A stretch of DNA of 62,735 nucleotides, taken from contig LT608321.1 in assembly GCA_900095835.1 (NCBI GenBank), positions 613,581 through 676,315 of the forward strand, written 5' to 3'. The notes under the pieces are model-generated. The model was not told the origin of the DNA. It worked only from the letters and a program-made list of their open reading frames with translations, and searched no databases. A program made the position numbers and the translations under genes. This DNA is from Ihuprevotella massiliensis (lineage in GTDB: Bacteria > Bacteroidota > Bacteroidia > Bacteroidales > Bacteroidaceae). How positions within the stretch are numbered: position 1 is the stretch's first letter; every line of letters starts with the position of its first letter. Of the stretch, positions 1 through 9,952 are shown one piece after another.

Positions 1-7
1 ATAGTTT

Positions 8-38
8 AAGACTATCCTCTTTTGGATAGTCTTTTTTT
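8..38 (+). terminator. Rho-independent terminator of a gene upstream of the window
   Basis: A perfect stem (GACTATCC at 10-17 with GGATAGTC at 24-31, extended by two A-T pairs) is followed by seven T. It reads rightward and so ends a plus-strand transcript that begins outside the window. Confidence 0.85.
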
Positions 39-344
39 GTGCCCAATATTAACTATGCTACGCACTCCGCTTTTCGCCTTTTATCCCACATAGCAAAGAA
101 AACTTTCAAGATGAAGAAAGGTATATTATTGAGAGAATATTTTGCTACCACTGATTTTCAAACTAAAACTCCCAACATTCTATTAGAAAAAAGGAAAATC
201 GAGAGAGGTTAGTGCCTAGCACCCTGAAAGTAATCTCTACACCTTTACATCTTTCCCTCTAAAGTCAGTCACGTATTGATGATTTTATAGTGGTCAACAT
301 TGCATTTTTGCTGCAAAAAAACACGTCATTTCGAAAGAAGTTTG
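39..344. other. Intergenic stretch, no gene seen
   Basis: About 300 bases between the upstream terminator and the malQ promoter box. No ORF with protein-like composition, no tRNA-like fold and no strong inverted repeat were seen. Confidence 0.5.
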
Positions 345-352
345 TACTTTTG
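345..352 (+). promoter_or_regulatory. Bacteroidetes -7 box for malQ
   Basis: TACTTTTG fits the Bacteroidetes -7 consensus TAnnTTTG and lies about 70 nt upstream of the malQ start. A convincing TTTG -33 box at 19-21 nt is absent, so this rests on the -7 element alone. Confidence 0.4.
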
Positions 353-419
353 AGGACGAAACGTTATCATGTCAGAACATAGGCATCTTAAATAATACCG
401 ATAAAAAGACTAACGAAAT

Positions 420-3098
420 ATGGTTATCCACTTCCAACTTAATTACCTCACACAATGGGGAGAACACATTGCAGTTGAAATAGATGGCAATGCGAATAAC
501 CCTGTTGTTTTATCTACAGAGGATGGCAAACAGTGGGAAACAACTGTCAAATTGCCTCATCGACACGCAGGAGAATTGGTCACCTACCGCTATAGCGTAT
601 GGCGCGGCACACAACGCGTGCGTCAAGAACGTGGAGCACAACGCCACATCATTCACGCAGAAAGCCAAGTCGAAGCCGCCTATTTTGCGACTGACAATTG
701 GCGCGACCTTCCACAACATAATGCTCTCTTCTCACTTGCCTTTTCTGGTGACTTTGGAGCAGAACATCCTGCTAGCGCTTCACTAGCCAAATCTACTTAT
801 ACTCTTCGAGTTCTTTGCCCCACCCTTCGTCAGCGTGGGCTTAAACTCGCTCTTGTCGGAGAAAGCAAGGCACTCGGTGCGTGGAATCCTGCTGAAGCTA
901 TCGTTCTTGAAGAGGTTGCAGCCAACCACTGGCAACTCACACTTGACACCAAACAACTGGAACCGTCAAGCGACTACAAATTTGTTACTCTCAACAGCAC
1001 AGGGAAGGTGGAAGAATGGGAAGGTGGAAATAATCGACAACTCCTACTTCCTCAACTAGACGAAGGAGTACATTTCTTTGCTCCAGAAATAGAAGTTTAC
1101 TTCTCTAACATCCACCCACGCATTGCAGGAACTGCCGTTCCTGTTTTCTCCCTTCGCAGTGAGGGCAGTCAGGGCGTGGGCGACTTTGGAGATTTGAAAC
1201 ACATGGTGGATTGGGCAGTTGCAACCAAACAGAAAGCGCTGCAAATTCTTCCCATCAACGACACCACTATCACAGGAACCTGGGTAGACTCATATCCCTA
1301 CAACTCCATCTCTATCTACGCTTTCCATCCCATGTACGTAGACTTAAGAGAGGTGCCCAAATTGAATAATGCACAGAAGCAAGCTCAATTCGATAAAGAA
1401 TTCCGCGAGCTCAATGCACTTCCACAAGTGGACTACGATCGCGTCAATAAGACGAAGCGAGACTACTTGTTGCTTGCATTTAGAGAAAGTGGTAAGCAAT
1501 TGCTAGAAACTCAAGAGTTCAAGATATTCTTAGACAAGAATTCCCATTGGCTCCGTCCTTATGCCGCCTTCTCTTATTTGCGCGACAAGTTTGGTACTCC
1601 GGACTTCAGTAAGTGGCCCGAACATTCCACCTACGATAAAGTTGCGATAGAACAACTCTGTTCCAAAGAGAATAAGGCATGGGAAGTAGTTGCTTACTAC
1701 TATTATATCCAATACCTCCTTCACGTGCAACTCCTTGCTGCAAGTGACTATGCACGAAGCAAAGGTGTCATGTTCAAAGGTGACATCCCCATCGGTATCT
1801 CTCGCAACTCTGTAGAAGCCTGGATTGAGCCATACTATTTCAACATGAACGGACAAGCAGGTGCACCACCTGATGCCTTCTCTGCCAATGGTCAAAACTG
1901 GGGCTTCCCCACCTACAATTGGGAGGTGATGAAACAAGATGGCTACCAATGGTGGAAGCGTCGTTTCGCGAAGATGGCAGAATATTTCACAGCTTATCGC
2001 ATCGACCATATCCTTGGATTCTTCCGCATTTGGGAAATTCCAAGCCATAGTGTACAAGGATTGCTCGGACAGTTCACCCCTGCTCTCCCCATGTCGCCCG
2101 AAGAAATTGGAACTTTCGGACTTTATTTCCAAAAAGACTTCATGACTTCTCCTTTCATTTGCGATGAAATCCTCCATCGCGTGTTTGGAGATCAAAGCGA
2201 ATGGGTGAAACAAACCTTTTTAGTGCATAGCCACTACGATGTGTGGTCACTTCGTCCCGAATATGCTACACAGCGTGCCGTGGAGGCTTATTTCAACAAG
2301 GAAGGCAAGTCGATGACTAATGCTGAAGCCTTGAAAAATGGAGTATTCTCGCTCATCAACAATGTGCTTTTTGTAGAAGACCACAAACAGCATGGATTGT
2401 ATCATCCACGCATTGCAGCGCAACAAAGTTTCATCTACGAGCGTCTGCAGCAGCACGAGAAAGAGGCTTTCAATCGCTTATACAACCACTACTTCTACGA
2501 GCGTCACAATCAGTTCTGGTATGACTGCGCAATGGAGAAACTTCCCGAACTTTGCGAAGCAGCTCCTATGCTTCCTTGCGGAGAAGACCTCGGTATGGTG
2601 CCCGACTGCGTGCCTTGGGTAATGAATGAATTGCAACTTCTTTCTCTCGAGATAGAACGTATGCCCAAAAATCCACAACACGAGTTCGGCAACGTGGAAT
2701 GGTATCCGGAACGCTCTGTTTGCACGATTGGCACTCACGACATGGCTACATTCCGTGGTTGGTGGCGTGAAGATTACAGTCAAACTTGTCGCTACTACTA
2801 CGATGTGCTCCACCTCGGTGGTGAAGTTCCTGGAGATGCTCCTGGTTGGGTGTGCGAAGAAGTGGTGCGCCGTCATCTCAATAGTCCTTCTATGCTTGCC
2901 ATCTTGGCACTCCAAGATTGGTTTGCGATGGATGAAAAATTGCGCTTTGCAGATGCTGAAGGCGAACGCATCAACGTTCCTGCGAATCCCCGACACTACT
3001 GGCGCTATCGCATGCACTTGAGCATCGAAAGTTTGCTTCAACAAACAGCTTTCAATCAACGTGTAACCTCTTTGGTGGAACAAAGCGGACGACAATAG
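420..3098 (+). CDS. malQ: 4-alpha-glucanotransferase (amylomaltase, DPE2-like, two CBM20)
   Basis: An 892-residue GH77 disproportionating enzyme that moves alpha-1,4-glucan segments between maltooligosaccharides, releasing glucose, in the cytoplasm. The N-terminus carries two CBM20-type starch-binding domains (about residues 1-105 and 125-230), the plant DPE2 layout usual in Bacteroidetes. GH77 motifs are intact: the nucleophile Asp529 in YRIDHILGFFRIW, the acid/base Glu722 in CGEDLGM, and Asp774 in GTHDMATFRGWW. The ATG follows an A-rich leader with no Shine-Dalgarno, normal for this phylum. It is followed after 149 nt by a sugar transporter on the same strand, suggesting a maltodextrin uptake and use unit. 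Confidence 0.95.
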   Translation: MVIHFQLNYLTQWGEHIAVEIDGNANNPVVLSTEDGKQWETTVKLPHRHAGELVTYRYSVWRGTQRVRQERGAQRHIIHAESQVEAAYFATDNWRDLPQHNALFSLAFSGDFGAEHPASASLAKSTYTLRVLCPTLRQRGLKLALVGESKALGAWNPAEAIVLEEVAANHWQLTLDTKQLEPSSDYKFVTLNSTGKVEEWEGGNNRQLLLPQLDEGVHFFAPEIEVYFSNIHPRIAGTAVPVFSLRSEGSQGVGDFGDLKHMVDWAVATKQKALQILPINDTTITGTWVDSYPYNSISIYAFHPMYVDLREVPKLNNAQKQAQFDKEFRELNALPQVDYDRVNKTKRDYLLLAFRESGKQLLETQEFKIFLDKNSHWLRPYAAFSYLRDKFGTPDFSKWPEHSTYDKVAIEQLCSKENKAWEVVAYYYYIQYLLHVQLLAASDYARSKGVMFKGDIPIGISRNSVEAWIEPYYFNMNGQAGAPPDAFSANGQNWGFPTYNWEVMKQDGYQWWKRRFAKMAEYFTAYRIDHILGFFRIWEIPSHSVQGLLGQFTPALPMSPEEIGTFGLYFQKDFMTSPFICDEILHRVFGDQSEWVKQTFLVHSHYDVWSLRPEYATQRAVEAYFNKEGKSMTNAEALKNGVFSLINNVLFVEDHKQHGLYHPRIAAQQSFIYERLQQHEKEAFNRLYNHYFYERHNQFWYDCAMEKLPELCEAAPMLPCGEDLGMVPDCVPWVMNELQLLSLEIERMPKNPQHEFGNVEWYPERSVCTIGTHDMATFRGWWREDYSQTCRYYYDVLHLGGEVPGDAPGWVCEEVVRRHLNSPSMLAILALQDWFAMDEKLRFADAEGERINVPANPRHYWRYRMHLSIESLLQQTAFNQRVTSLVEQSGRQ

Positions 3099-3155
3099 TT
3101 ATCTAATACCTCACACGCGCAGCAGCAACCGTTTTGGCGTAACAGCAGCAATTCA

Positions 3156-3207
3156 CTTTCTGTTCAATGTAGTAGGCTCTAATTCTAGAGCACTACATTG
3201 CAGAAAG
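3156..3207 (+). promoter_or_regulatory. Long hairpin between malQ and the sugar transporter
   Basis: An outer stem pairs CTTTCTG-TT-CAATGTAGT (3156-3173) with ACTACATTGCAGAAAG (3192-3207), leaving a two-base bulge. An inner perfect hairpin is GCTCTA (3176-3181) with TAGAGC (3186-3191). No T-run follows, so this is not a simple terminator. It could be an mRNA processing or stabilising structure, or a regulator site upstream of the transporter. Confidence 0.55.
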
Positions 3208-3247
3208 GAGAATAAGCAAAGCCTCATGCGCAAGATATGCTATAAAA

Positions 3248-4630
3248 ATGAAACACCTACCTCGCCTTCCCTTTTCTCATCTCTTTAATTTGAGTTTTGG
3301 ATTCTTCGGCGTACAAATCGCTTATGCACTGCAAAGTGCTAACATTTCTCGCATCTTTTCTACCCTAGGTGCAGACCCACACAATCTTTCTTATTTTTGG
3401 ATTCTCCCCCCTTTGATGGGAATCTTGGTGCAACCCATCATCGGTGTACTCTCAGACCGCACGTGGACACGCTTCGGACGACGCATACCCTATCTATTTG
3501 TGGGTGCTCTCATCGCTGTTTTGGTGATGTGTCTTCTTCCTAATGCAGGAAGTTTTGGTATGAGCGTAGGAGTGGCAATGATTTTCGGCTTGATTTCTCT
3601 CATGTTTCTTGACACGAGTATCAACATTGCCATGCAACCCTTCAAAATGATGGTGGGCGACATGGTGAACGAAGAACAAAAATCAACGGCTTACTCCATT
3701 CAATCGTTCCTCTGTAATGCAGGTAGTCTTGTGGGATATCTTTTCCCCATAGTTCTCACTTGGTTGGCAGTGAGCAACACAGCAGAACAAGGAAAGGTGC
3801 CCGACACGGTGATTTATTCCTTCTATGGTGGTGCAGCCATCCTCATCTTCTGTGTCATCTACACCACACTGACGGTAAAGGAATATCCTCCTCAGCTCTA
3901 CAACGAATATCACCAAATTACTCCTGATACTGCGACAAATGCAAGCAATCAAACAGAAAGCAAAAAGGAAGCGGAGTCTTCCAATGTGTTCGCACTGTTG
4001 GTTAAAGCTCCTTCCACTTTCTGGACAGTAGGTTTGGTGCAGTTCTTCTGCTGGGCAGCCTTTATGTTTATGTGGACTTACACCAATGGTTCGATAGCAA
4101 ACAACATTTTCCACACACCAACAATATTGAAAGACGGAGCGGTTGTGTTGAACACCACGAGCAGTGCTTACAATGAAGCAGGTAACTGGGTGGGTGTTTT
4201 GTTTGCTGTACAAGCCGTGGGTTCGGTGTTGTGGGCAACGGTGATTCCCTTCTTCAAAAATCAAAAGTTCATCTATGCGCTGAGTCTTCTTCTCGGAGGT
4301 GTAGGTTTTGCTTCGGTTTATTTCATCCACGATCAATACCTTCTCTTCGTAAGTTTCCTCCTCATCGGTTGCGCTTGGGCAGCAATGCTCGCCTTGCCTT
4401 TCACCATCCTCACCAATTCATTGAAGGGTGGACACATGGGAACCTATCTCGGTTTGTTCAATGGCACCATCTGTCTCCCACAAATCGTGGCAGCAGTGGT
4501 AGGTGGTTTGATTTTGAAAGCCTTTACTGTACCCGGACAACTTGCTCCTGAAATTTTGATGCTCGTTGTCGCTGGTGGTTTACTAGTGGTAGGTGCTTTG
4601 TGCGTCAGCTTCATTAAGCTACGCGATTAG
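3248..4630 (+). CDS. MFS sugar transporter, SLC45-like (maltose/sucrose type)
   Basis: A 460-residue integral membrane protein with about twelve hydrophobic segments. The motif-A-like loop DRTWTRFGRR (residues 70-79) after the second helix, and the N-terminal GVQIAYALQSANISRIFSTLG, are typical of the SLC45 / glycoside-proton symporter-like MFS group annotated as maltose or sucrose carriers. A hydrophilic, low-complexity central loop (about 215-245) separates the two six-helix halves. Inferred role: proton-coupled import of maltose or maltodextrin feeding the neighbouring MalQ. The substrate is inferred from context, not from any residue. A strong terminator follows 22 nt after the stop. Confidence 0.88.
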   Translation: MKHLPRLPFSHLFNLSFGFFGVQIAYALQSANISRIFSTLGADPHNLSYFWILPPLMGILVQPIIGVLSDRTWTRFGRRIPYLFVGALIAVLVMCLLPNAGSFGMSVGVAMIFGLISLMFLDTSINIAMQPFKMMVGDMVNEEQKSTAYSIQSFLCNAGSLVGYLFPIVLTWLAVSNTAEQGKVPDTVIYSFYGGAAILIFCVIYTTLTVKEYPPQLYNEYHQITPDTATNASNQTESKKEAESSNVFALLVKAPSTFWTVGLVQFFCWAAFMFMWTYTNGSIANNIFHTPTILKDGAVVLNTTSSAYNEAGNWVGVLFAVQAVGSVLWATVIPFFKNQKFIYALSLLLGGVGFASVYFIHDQYLLFVSFLLIGCAWAAMLALPFTILTNSLKGGHMGTYLGLFNGTICLPQIVAAVVGGLILKAFTVPGQLAPEILMLVVAGGLLVVGALCVSFIKLRD

Positions 4631-4652
4631 CGCCAATTTTTCATCTTTCATA

Positions 4653-4697
4653 ATGCCACATCAAAACGTTTCTGTTTTGATGTGGCATCTTCTTTAC
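4653..4697 (+). terminator. Terminator after the sugar transporter
   Basis: A perfect 15-bp inverted repeat (ATGCCACATCAAAAC at 4653-4667 with its complement at 4674-4688) has a 6-nt loop and a short T-rich tail. It ends the malQ-transporter unit. Confidence 0.8.
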
Positions 4698-5081
4698 TCA
4701 CTATTCCCCTTTTTCTATGTAAGATGAAAAAATGGTATGTGCCACTTTTGTCACATATCATTTTACAATCTCTCAACCTTACTTTTTTTGACGTCATAAA
4801 AATACAAAGTAGCACCGAAAGATTCTTTTTTTTCTGCAAAACTACATTCTCTTTCCACCTTTTTATTGTACCTTTGCTAAGGATAAGTCCCCAATGAAGA
4901 TACATTTCTAGGGTCTAGATTCAGTACAGCACAAAGGCTACAAAAATATTGTGCCTTTGCCGCTACACATTTCAAATCACAACAGAACTTTATCATTTTC
5001 CAATTTTCACTTCTTATTCTTTATCTCGCAAAAACCTCGTTTTTATCTCGCAGTTACAACAGCAATAATACAAATTCATCA
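4698..5081 (+). promoter_or_regulatory. Upstream region of the efflux operon with -7 box and inverted repeat
   Basis: No gene is seen here. A perfect -7 box TACCTTTG lies at 4869-4876, about 200 nt before acrA, without a clear -33 box. An inverted repeat CAAAGGC (4932-4938) / GCCTTTG (4953-4959) lies just downstream and could be an operator or leader hairpin. No regulator gene is adjacent. Confidence 0.4.
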
Positions 5082-6251
5082 ATGAAAAAAATAGCTTATC
5101 TTCTGCTGGGCATCACGTTGGTTGCGTGCTCTAGCAATAAACAGCAAGCATCGCTCCCGTCCAGCAATGAATTCGCAGTAGAAACCATCGCTCCACAAAC
5201 AGCGGACCTCAACACCACCTACCCAGCCGTTATTCGTGGTGTTCAAGATGTGGAAATTCGCTCCAAAGTATCGGGAAACATTGTAAAACAATTTGTGGAC
5301 GAAGGTGACTTTGTTAAAGCCGGTCAGCCTTTGTTCCAAATAGATCCCACACAATATCGTAGTGCAGTTGAACAAGCGCGTGCTGCAGTAAACGTGGCTA
5401 AGGCTTCAATTGCAACTCAAGAACTCACCGTTCAAAACAAGCGTATGCTGCGTCAGCGCGACATCGTGTCACAATATGACCTTGACGTAGCAGAAAACCA
5501 ACTTGCCACGATGCGCGCCCAGTTAGGACAAGCCAAGGCTTCTTTAGCTGCCGCAACTGACCAATTGAACTTCTGCACCATCCGCGCCACCAGCTCTGGC
5601 GTCATTGGTAGCATCCCCTACCGTCTTGGTACTCTTGTCGGCCCTTCTAGCCAAGAGGCTCTCACTGTCGTGTCCAACCTCAGCACGATGTATGCTTACT
5701 TCTCTCTCACCGAAAAACAACTACTTGAGATGACCCGCACTAGCGGTGGTAGTGCAGCAGCTATGAAGGAATTACCCGAAGTAAGCCTCATTCTTGCAGA
5801 CGGCACAACCTATGATCAAAAGGGAAAAGTAAGCAGTCTTTCTGGAGTACTTGATGTGGCTACAGGAAGTGTAAAAATGCGCGCCACCTTTGCAAATCCC
5901 CAAAGCATTCTTCGCTCAGGTGCCACGGGCCAGATTTCATTCCCTGTGCACCGCACCAATGCTATTCTTGTACCTCAAAAAGCCACTTACGAAATTCAAA
6001 ACAAGAAATTCGTCTATGTTGTGGGTAAAGGTAACAAGGTAAAGGCAACTGAAATTGAAGTACTTCCCCAAAATAATGGTCAATACTATGTAGTGACCCA
6101 AGGTTTGAACATCGGTGACAAAATCGTAGTGGAAGGTGTCAATAAGTTGAGCAACGATATGGAAATCAAGCCTATCACTCCTCAACAAAGCGAAGCACAA
6201 CAGAAAAAATCGCAACAACACATGGCAGAGAAGAAGATGCCAGGTCAATAA
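5082..6251 (+). CDS. acrA: RND efflux periplasmic adaptor, lipoprotein (AcrA/MexA type)
   Basis: A 389-residue membrane-fusion protein linking the inner-membrane pump to the outer-membrane channel. A lipoprotein signal peptide ends in LVAC with Cys16 as the lipidation site. Next come a barrel-sandwich lipoyl domain (GNIVKQFVDEGDFVKAGQPLFQID), an alpha-helical hairpin (about 95-145, rich in Ala, Gln and Lys), and beta-barrel and membrane-proximal domains. The C-terminus is Gln/Lys-rich. It is first in acrA-acrB-tolC-lpxA-like, with 121 nt to acrB. Drug substrates cannot be told from sequence. Confidence 0.95.
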   Translation: MKKIAYLLLGITLVACSSNKQQASLPSSNEFAVETIAPQTADLNTTYPAVIRGVQDVEIRSKVSGNIVKQFVDEGDFVKAGQPLFQIDPTQYRSAVEQARAAVNVAKASIATQELTVQNKRMLRQRDIVSQYDLDVAENQLATMRAQLGQAKASLAAATDQLNFCTIRATSSGVIGSIPYRLGTLVGPSSQEALTVVSNLSTMYAYFSLTEKQLLEMTRTSGGSAAAMKELPEVSLILADGTTYDQKGKVSSLSGVLDVATGSVKMRATFANPQSILRSGATGQISFPVHRTNAILVPQKATYEIQNKKFVYVVGKGNKVKATEIEVLPQNNGQYYVVTQGLNIGDKIVVEGVNKLSNDMEIKPITPQQSEAQQKKSQQHMAEKKMPGQ

Positions 6252-6372
6252 TTCACGACTAGGCTCAAGACTTCGCGCGTCTTATTGTGTATTCTGCATT
6301 GAACACTATATTAGTCGCAGCCACTAAGTCTTTTTCTCTTTTCTATAACAGCCTAACATTCATAGCACATTC

Positions 6373-9300
6373 ATGAAACTCGATCTATTTATCAACAGAC
6401 CGGTGCTATCGACGGTGATTTCCATCTTCATCGTCATCTTGGGTACTATGGGCTTGATGCAAATCCCCATCACTCAATACCCAGACATCGCACCACCCAC
6501 AGTGCAGGTTTCGACTAGCTATATGGGTGCAAATGCCCAAACCGTGTTGAACTCTGTGATTGCTCCGCTTGAAGAGCAAATCAATGGCGTGGAGAACATG
6601 GACTACATGTCTTCTTCTGCCACCAACACGGGACAAGCCTCTATTCAAATCACCTTTAAGATGGGAACTGACCCAGATATGGCCGCGATTAATGTACAAA
6701 ACCGCGTGGCCAAAGCTACTGGTCTACTCCCAGCGGAAGTGACGCAAGTGGGTGTTATTACCCAAAAACGCCAGAGTTCTATGCTCATGGTTTTCTCACT
6801 CGTCGACACTGAAGACCGCTACACCTCTGACTTTTTGGAAAACTATGCCAAGATTAACCTCATTCCTCAAGTGCAACGCGTATCTGGTGTAGGTGATGCT
6901 CAGGTATTTGCAGGTTCTTATGCCATGCGCATTTGGCTCGATCCCGAAAAAATGGCTTCTTATGGACTCGTCCCCTCTGACGTATCGGGAGTTTTGGCAG
7001 AACAAAACATCGAAGCTGCGCCTGGTAATATCGGTGAACGCGAAAACCAAACTTTCCAATACACCCTCCGCTATCGAGGTCGCCTTCAGGAAGTCGCTCA
7101 ATTTGAAGATCTCGTCATCAAATCCAATGCCAATGGTAGCCTCATCCGCTTGAAAGACATCGCTCGTGTCGAACTCGGTAGTGAAGCCTACTCCTTTGGT
7201 AGCCGCACCAATGGCCACAAGTCTGTAGGATGCATGGTATCTCAGATTGCAGGTTCCAACGCAACACAGATTATTCAAGACATCGAAAAGACTCTTGAAG
7301 AAAGCAAGGCCTCTATGCCCGCAGGTTTGGAAATCAGCATTGCACAAAATGTCAACGACTTCCTCTTTGCCTCCATTCATGAAGTTGTGAAGACGCTCAT
7401 TGAAGCCTTCCTCCTCGTGTTTTTAGTGGTCTTTATCTTCCTCCAAGACCTTCGCTCCACACTCATCCCCACCATTGCCATTCCTGTAGCTTTGATTGGT
7501 ACATTCTTGGTGCTCAACCTCATTGGCTTCTCTCTCAACCTTCTCACGCTCTCAGCTCTAGTACTCGCCATCGCAATTGTAGTCGATGATGCCATTGTGG
7601 TGGTGGAAGGTGTGCATGCCAAACTCGACATGGGTTATACCTCTGCACGTAAGGCATCTCTTGATGCCATGAGTGAACTGGGTGGCGCAATTATTTCGAT
7701 TACTCTCGTCATGATGGCAGTGTTCGTACCTGTGTCATTCATGGGTGGTACTAGTGGTACGTTCTATCGCCAGTTCGGTATTACCATGGCAATCGCCATC
7801 GGCTTCTCTGCTCTGAACGCTTTGACCCTCTCTCCTGCACTTTGTGCCATTTTCCTCAAAGCTCATGGCGACGAGCGTAGCCTTGGAGAACGAGTGCAAA
7901 TCGCTCAAAAGGAAGCCTTGGAGCAAATGAAACAAAAGTATGCCGTTAAAAGCAGAAAGTTTGGTCTTGCGCTTCCCCCATGGCTCACACTGCTATTGCT
8001 CATTGCCACAATTGTAATGATGGTGGTGGGTCTCTTCACTTTTGAAAATGTCATCGTAAGCATCATTGCATGGGCAGTAGCTATCGTGGCTGTGCTCGGT
8101 CTTTTCTCTGATCGCTTCATCAATGCTTTCAACAATTGGTATGAAAACATCCTAGAACGCTACAAAAAAGGCGTAAGTCACTTTGTGAAGCGTCCATGGC
8201 TCTCTATGGGCTTGGTAGTCGCTTCCATCGGTGGTTTGTTTTGGATGATGCAAGTCACCCCCACCACCCTCGTGCCAACAGAAGATACGGGTACAATCAT
8301 GGGTATGGTGTCGATGCCTCCAGGCACATCTCAAGACCGCACGGACAAAGTGCTCCAAGACGTAGAAAAGATGGTTATGGCTTCTCCATTGGTGAGAAAC
8401 ACGATGGTCATCTCAGGTTTCTCCATGATGGGTGGTCAAGGCCCCTCTTATGGTTCTTTCTTCATTAGACTCAAACCTTGGGAAGAGAGAAACGCCGTTA
8501 CAGAGAGTGCCAAAATGGTGTTCATCAACTTGTTGCTCGAATCGCAGAAATCCTTCAAAGACGCGCAAGTCTTCTTCTTTCAACCACCGATGATCATGGG
8601 ATATGGTATGACCAATGGTTTCACCCTTAATCTTCAAGACCGCACGGGTGGTGAACTCTCTAAGTTTAAGGAAGTAGCTACAGACTTCATCGCAGAATTG
8701 TCTAAGCGTCCCGAAATTCAGAGTGCACAAACCACCTTTGATACGAAGTTCCCACAATACATCATCGACATCGACGCTGCACAATGTAAGCGCGCTGGTA
8801 TCTCTCCACGCGACATTCTCTCCACATTGCAGGGTTATTTCGGTGGTCTATATTCCTCCAACTTCAACCGCTTCGGTAAAATCTATCGTGTCATCGTTCA
8901 AGCTGAATTTAGCGCACGTACTAACATTGAGTCGCTCAATAACATCAAGGTGCGCAACTCACGTGGTGAGATGGCACCCATCACGCAGTTCATGACACTA
9001 ACCCCAACAGAAGGTCCAGACAACATCAACCGCTTCAACATGTTTACCTCGATTTCGATCAATGGTAACCCTGCCAATGGCTACACCTCTGGTCAAGCCA
9101 TCCAAGCCGTAGAAGAAGTAGCCAAAGAAAGTCTGCCTGTGGGTTACACCTACGAATACTCTGGTCTCACTCGCGAAGAACAATCTTCTGGTGGCAGCAC
9201 CACAGCTATCGTGTTTGGACTCTGCTTCCTCTTCATCTACCTCCTCCTTGCTGCACAATATGAGAGCTACCTCTTGCCTCTCGCTGTGTTGCTCTCCGTG

Positions 9301-9816
9301 CCCTTCGGTTTGCTCGGTTCCTTTATTTTCATCCAAGGTATAGGAAGTCTGAGTCTTCTCCCTGGCATGGCAGGTCAGATTATGGGAGCCGTGTTTGGTG
9401 AAGCCCAAAACAACATCTATGTGCAGATTGCACTCATCATGCTCATCGGGCTTTTGGCTAAGAATGCCATCCTCATCGTTGAGTTTGCGCTCGACCGCCG
9501 CAAGATGGGCATGAGCATCACAGCCGCTTCACTCCATGGTGCCGCTGCTCGTCTCCGCCCTATCTTGATGACATCGCTCGCCATGATCATCGGTTTGCTC
9601 CCCATGATGTTCGCCTTCGGCGTCGGTGCCAATGGTAACCGCTCATTAGGAACAACCGCCATCGGTGGTATGTTGATAGGTATGATTTGTCAAATCTTCG
9701 TAGTACCTGCTCTCTTCCGCATCTTCCAAGGATTGCAAGAGCGCATCAAGCCTATGGACTTCTCTGATCTTCACAATGAAGAAGCAGAAGCTGACATCGA
9801 ACAATATGCTAAATAA
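6373..9816 (+). CDS. acrB: RND multidrug efflux pump, inner-membrane HAE1 transporter (AcrB type)
   Basis: A 1147-residue proton-driven trimeric pump. The proton-relay residues are present: Asp405-Asp406 in TM4 (VVDDAIVVVE) and Lys1030 in TM10 (LLAKNAILIVEFA). The start MKLDLFINRPVLSTVISIFIV is typical. It is about 100 residues longer than E. coli AcrB (about 1050). One addition lies between TM6 and TM7 (about residues 500-600) and contains two extra hydrophobic segments (PPWLTLLLLIATIVMMVVGL and IVSIIAWAVAIVAVLGLF). A second addition of about 20 residues (SLSLLPGMAGQIMGAVFGEA) precedes the TM10 Lys region. A hairpin separates it from tolC. Confidence 0.95.
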   Translation: MKLDLFINRPVLSTVISIFIVILGTMGLMQIPITQYPDIAPPTVQVSTSYMGANAQTVLNSVIAPLEEQINGVENMDYMSSSATNTGQASIQITFKMGTDPDMAAINVQNRVAKATGLLPAEVTQVGVITQKRQSSMLMVFSLVDTEDRYTSDFLENYAKINLIPQVQRVSGVGDAQVFAGSYAMRIWLDPEKMASYGLVPSDVSGVLAEQNIEAAPGNIGERENQTFQYTLRYRGRLQEVAQFEDLVIKSNANGSLIRLKDIARVELGSEAYSFGSRTNGHKSVGCMVSQIAGSNATQIIQDIEKTLEESKASMPAGLEISIAQNVNDFLFASIHEVVKTLIEAFLLVFLVVFIFLQDLRSTLIPTIAIPVALIGTFLVLNLIGFSLNLLTLSALVLAIAIVVDDAIVVVEGVHAKLDMGYTSARKASLDAMSELGGAIISITLVMMAVFVPVSFMGGTSGTFYRQFGITMAIAIGFSALNALTLSPALCAIFLKAHGDERSLGERVQIAQKEALEQMKQKYAVKSRKFGLALPPWLTLLLLIATIVMMVVGLFTFENVIVSIIAWAVAIVAVLGLFSDRFINAFNNWYENILERYKKGVSHFVKRPWLSMGLVVASIGGLFWMMQVTPTTLVPTEDTGTIMGMVSMPPGTSQDRTDKVLQDVEKMVMASPLVRNTMVISGFSMMGGQGPSYGSFFIRLKPWEERNAVTESAKMVFINLLLESQKSFKDAQVFFFQPPMIMGYGMTNGFTLNLQDRTGGELSKFKEVATDFIAELSKRPEIQSAQTTFDTKFPQYIIDIDAAQCKRAGISPRDILSTLQGYFGGLYSSNFNRFGKIYRVIVQAEFSARTNIESLNNIKVRNSRGEMAPITQFMTLTPTEGPDNINRFNMFTSISINGNPANGYTSGQAIQAVEEVAKESLPVGYTYEYSGLTREEQSSGGSTTAIVFGLCFLFIYLLLAAQYESYLLPLAVLLSVPFGLLGSFIFIQGIGSLSLLPGMAGQIMGAVFGEAQNNIYVQIALIMLIGLLAKNAILIVEFALDRRKMGMSITAASLHGAAARLRPILMTSLAMIIGLLPMMFAFGVGANGNRSLGTTAIGGMLIGMICQIFVVPALFRIFQGLQERIKPMDFSDLHNEEAEADIEQYAK

Positions 9817-9855
9817 GGAGACACTTCTCTGACCTCAATCCACTAAACATTCCGC

Positions 9856-9892
9856 GCTGGGGAGCGCAGTGTTCTCTACTATGCTCCCCAGC
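9856..9892 (+). other. Hairpin in the acrB-tolC spacer
   Basis: A perfect 10-bp inverted repeat (GCTGGGGAGC at 9856-9865, GCTCCCCAGC at 9883-9892) with a 17-nt loop and no T-run. It may be an intra-operon processing or mRNA-stability structure. It lies upstream of the tolC start chosen here and overlaps the longer alternative start at 9869, arguing against that start. Confidence 0.6.
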
Positions 9893-9952
9893 AAAGTTTT
9901 CAATAGTGGACTAAAGGTCTCCGATAAGTCTCCCCACCAACACGATATTTTC

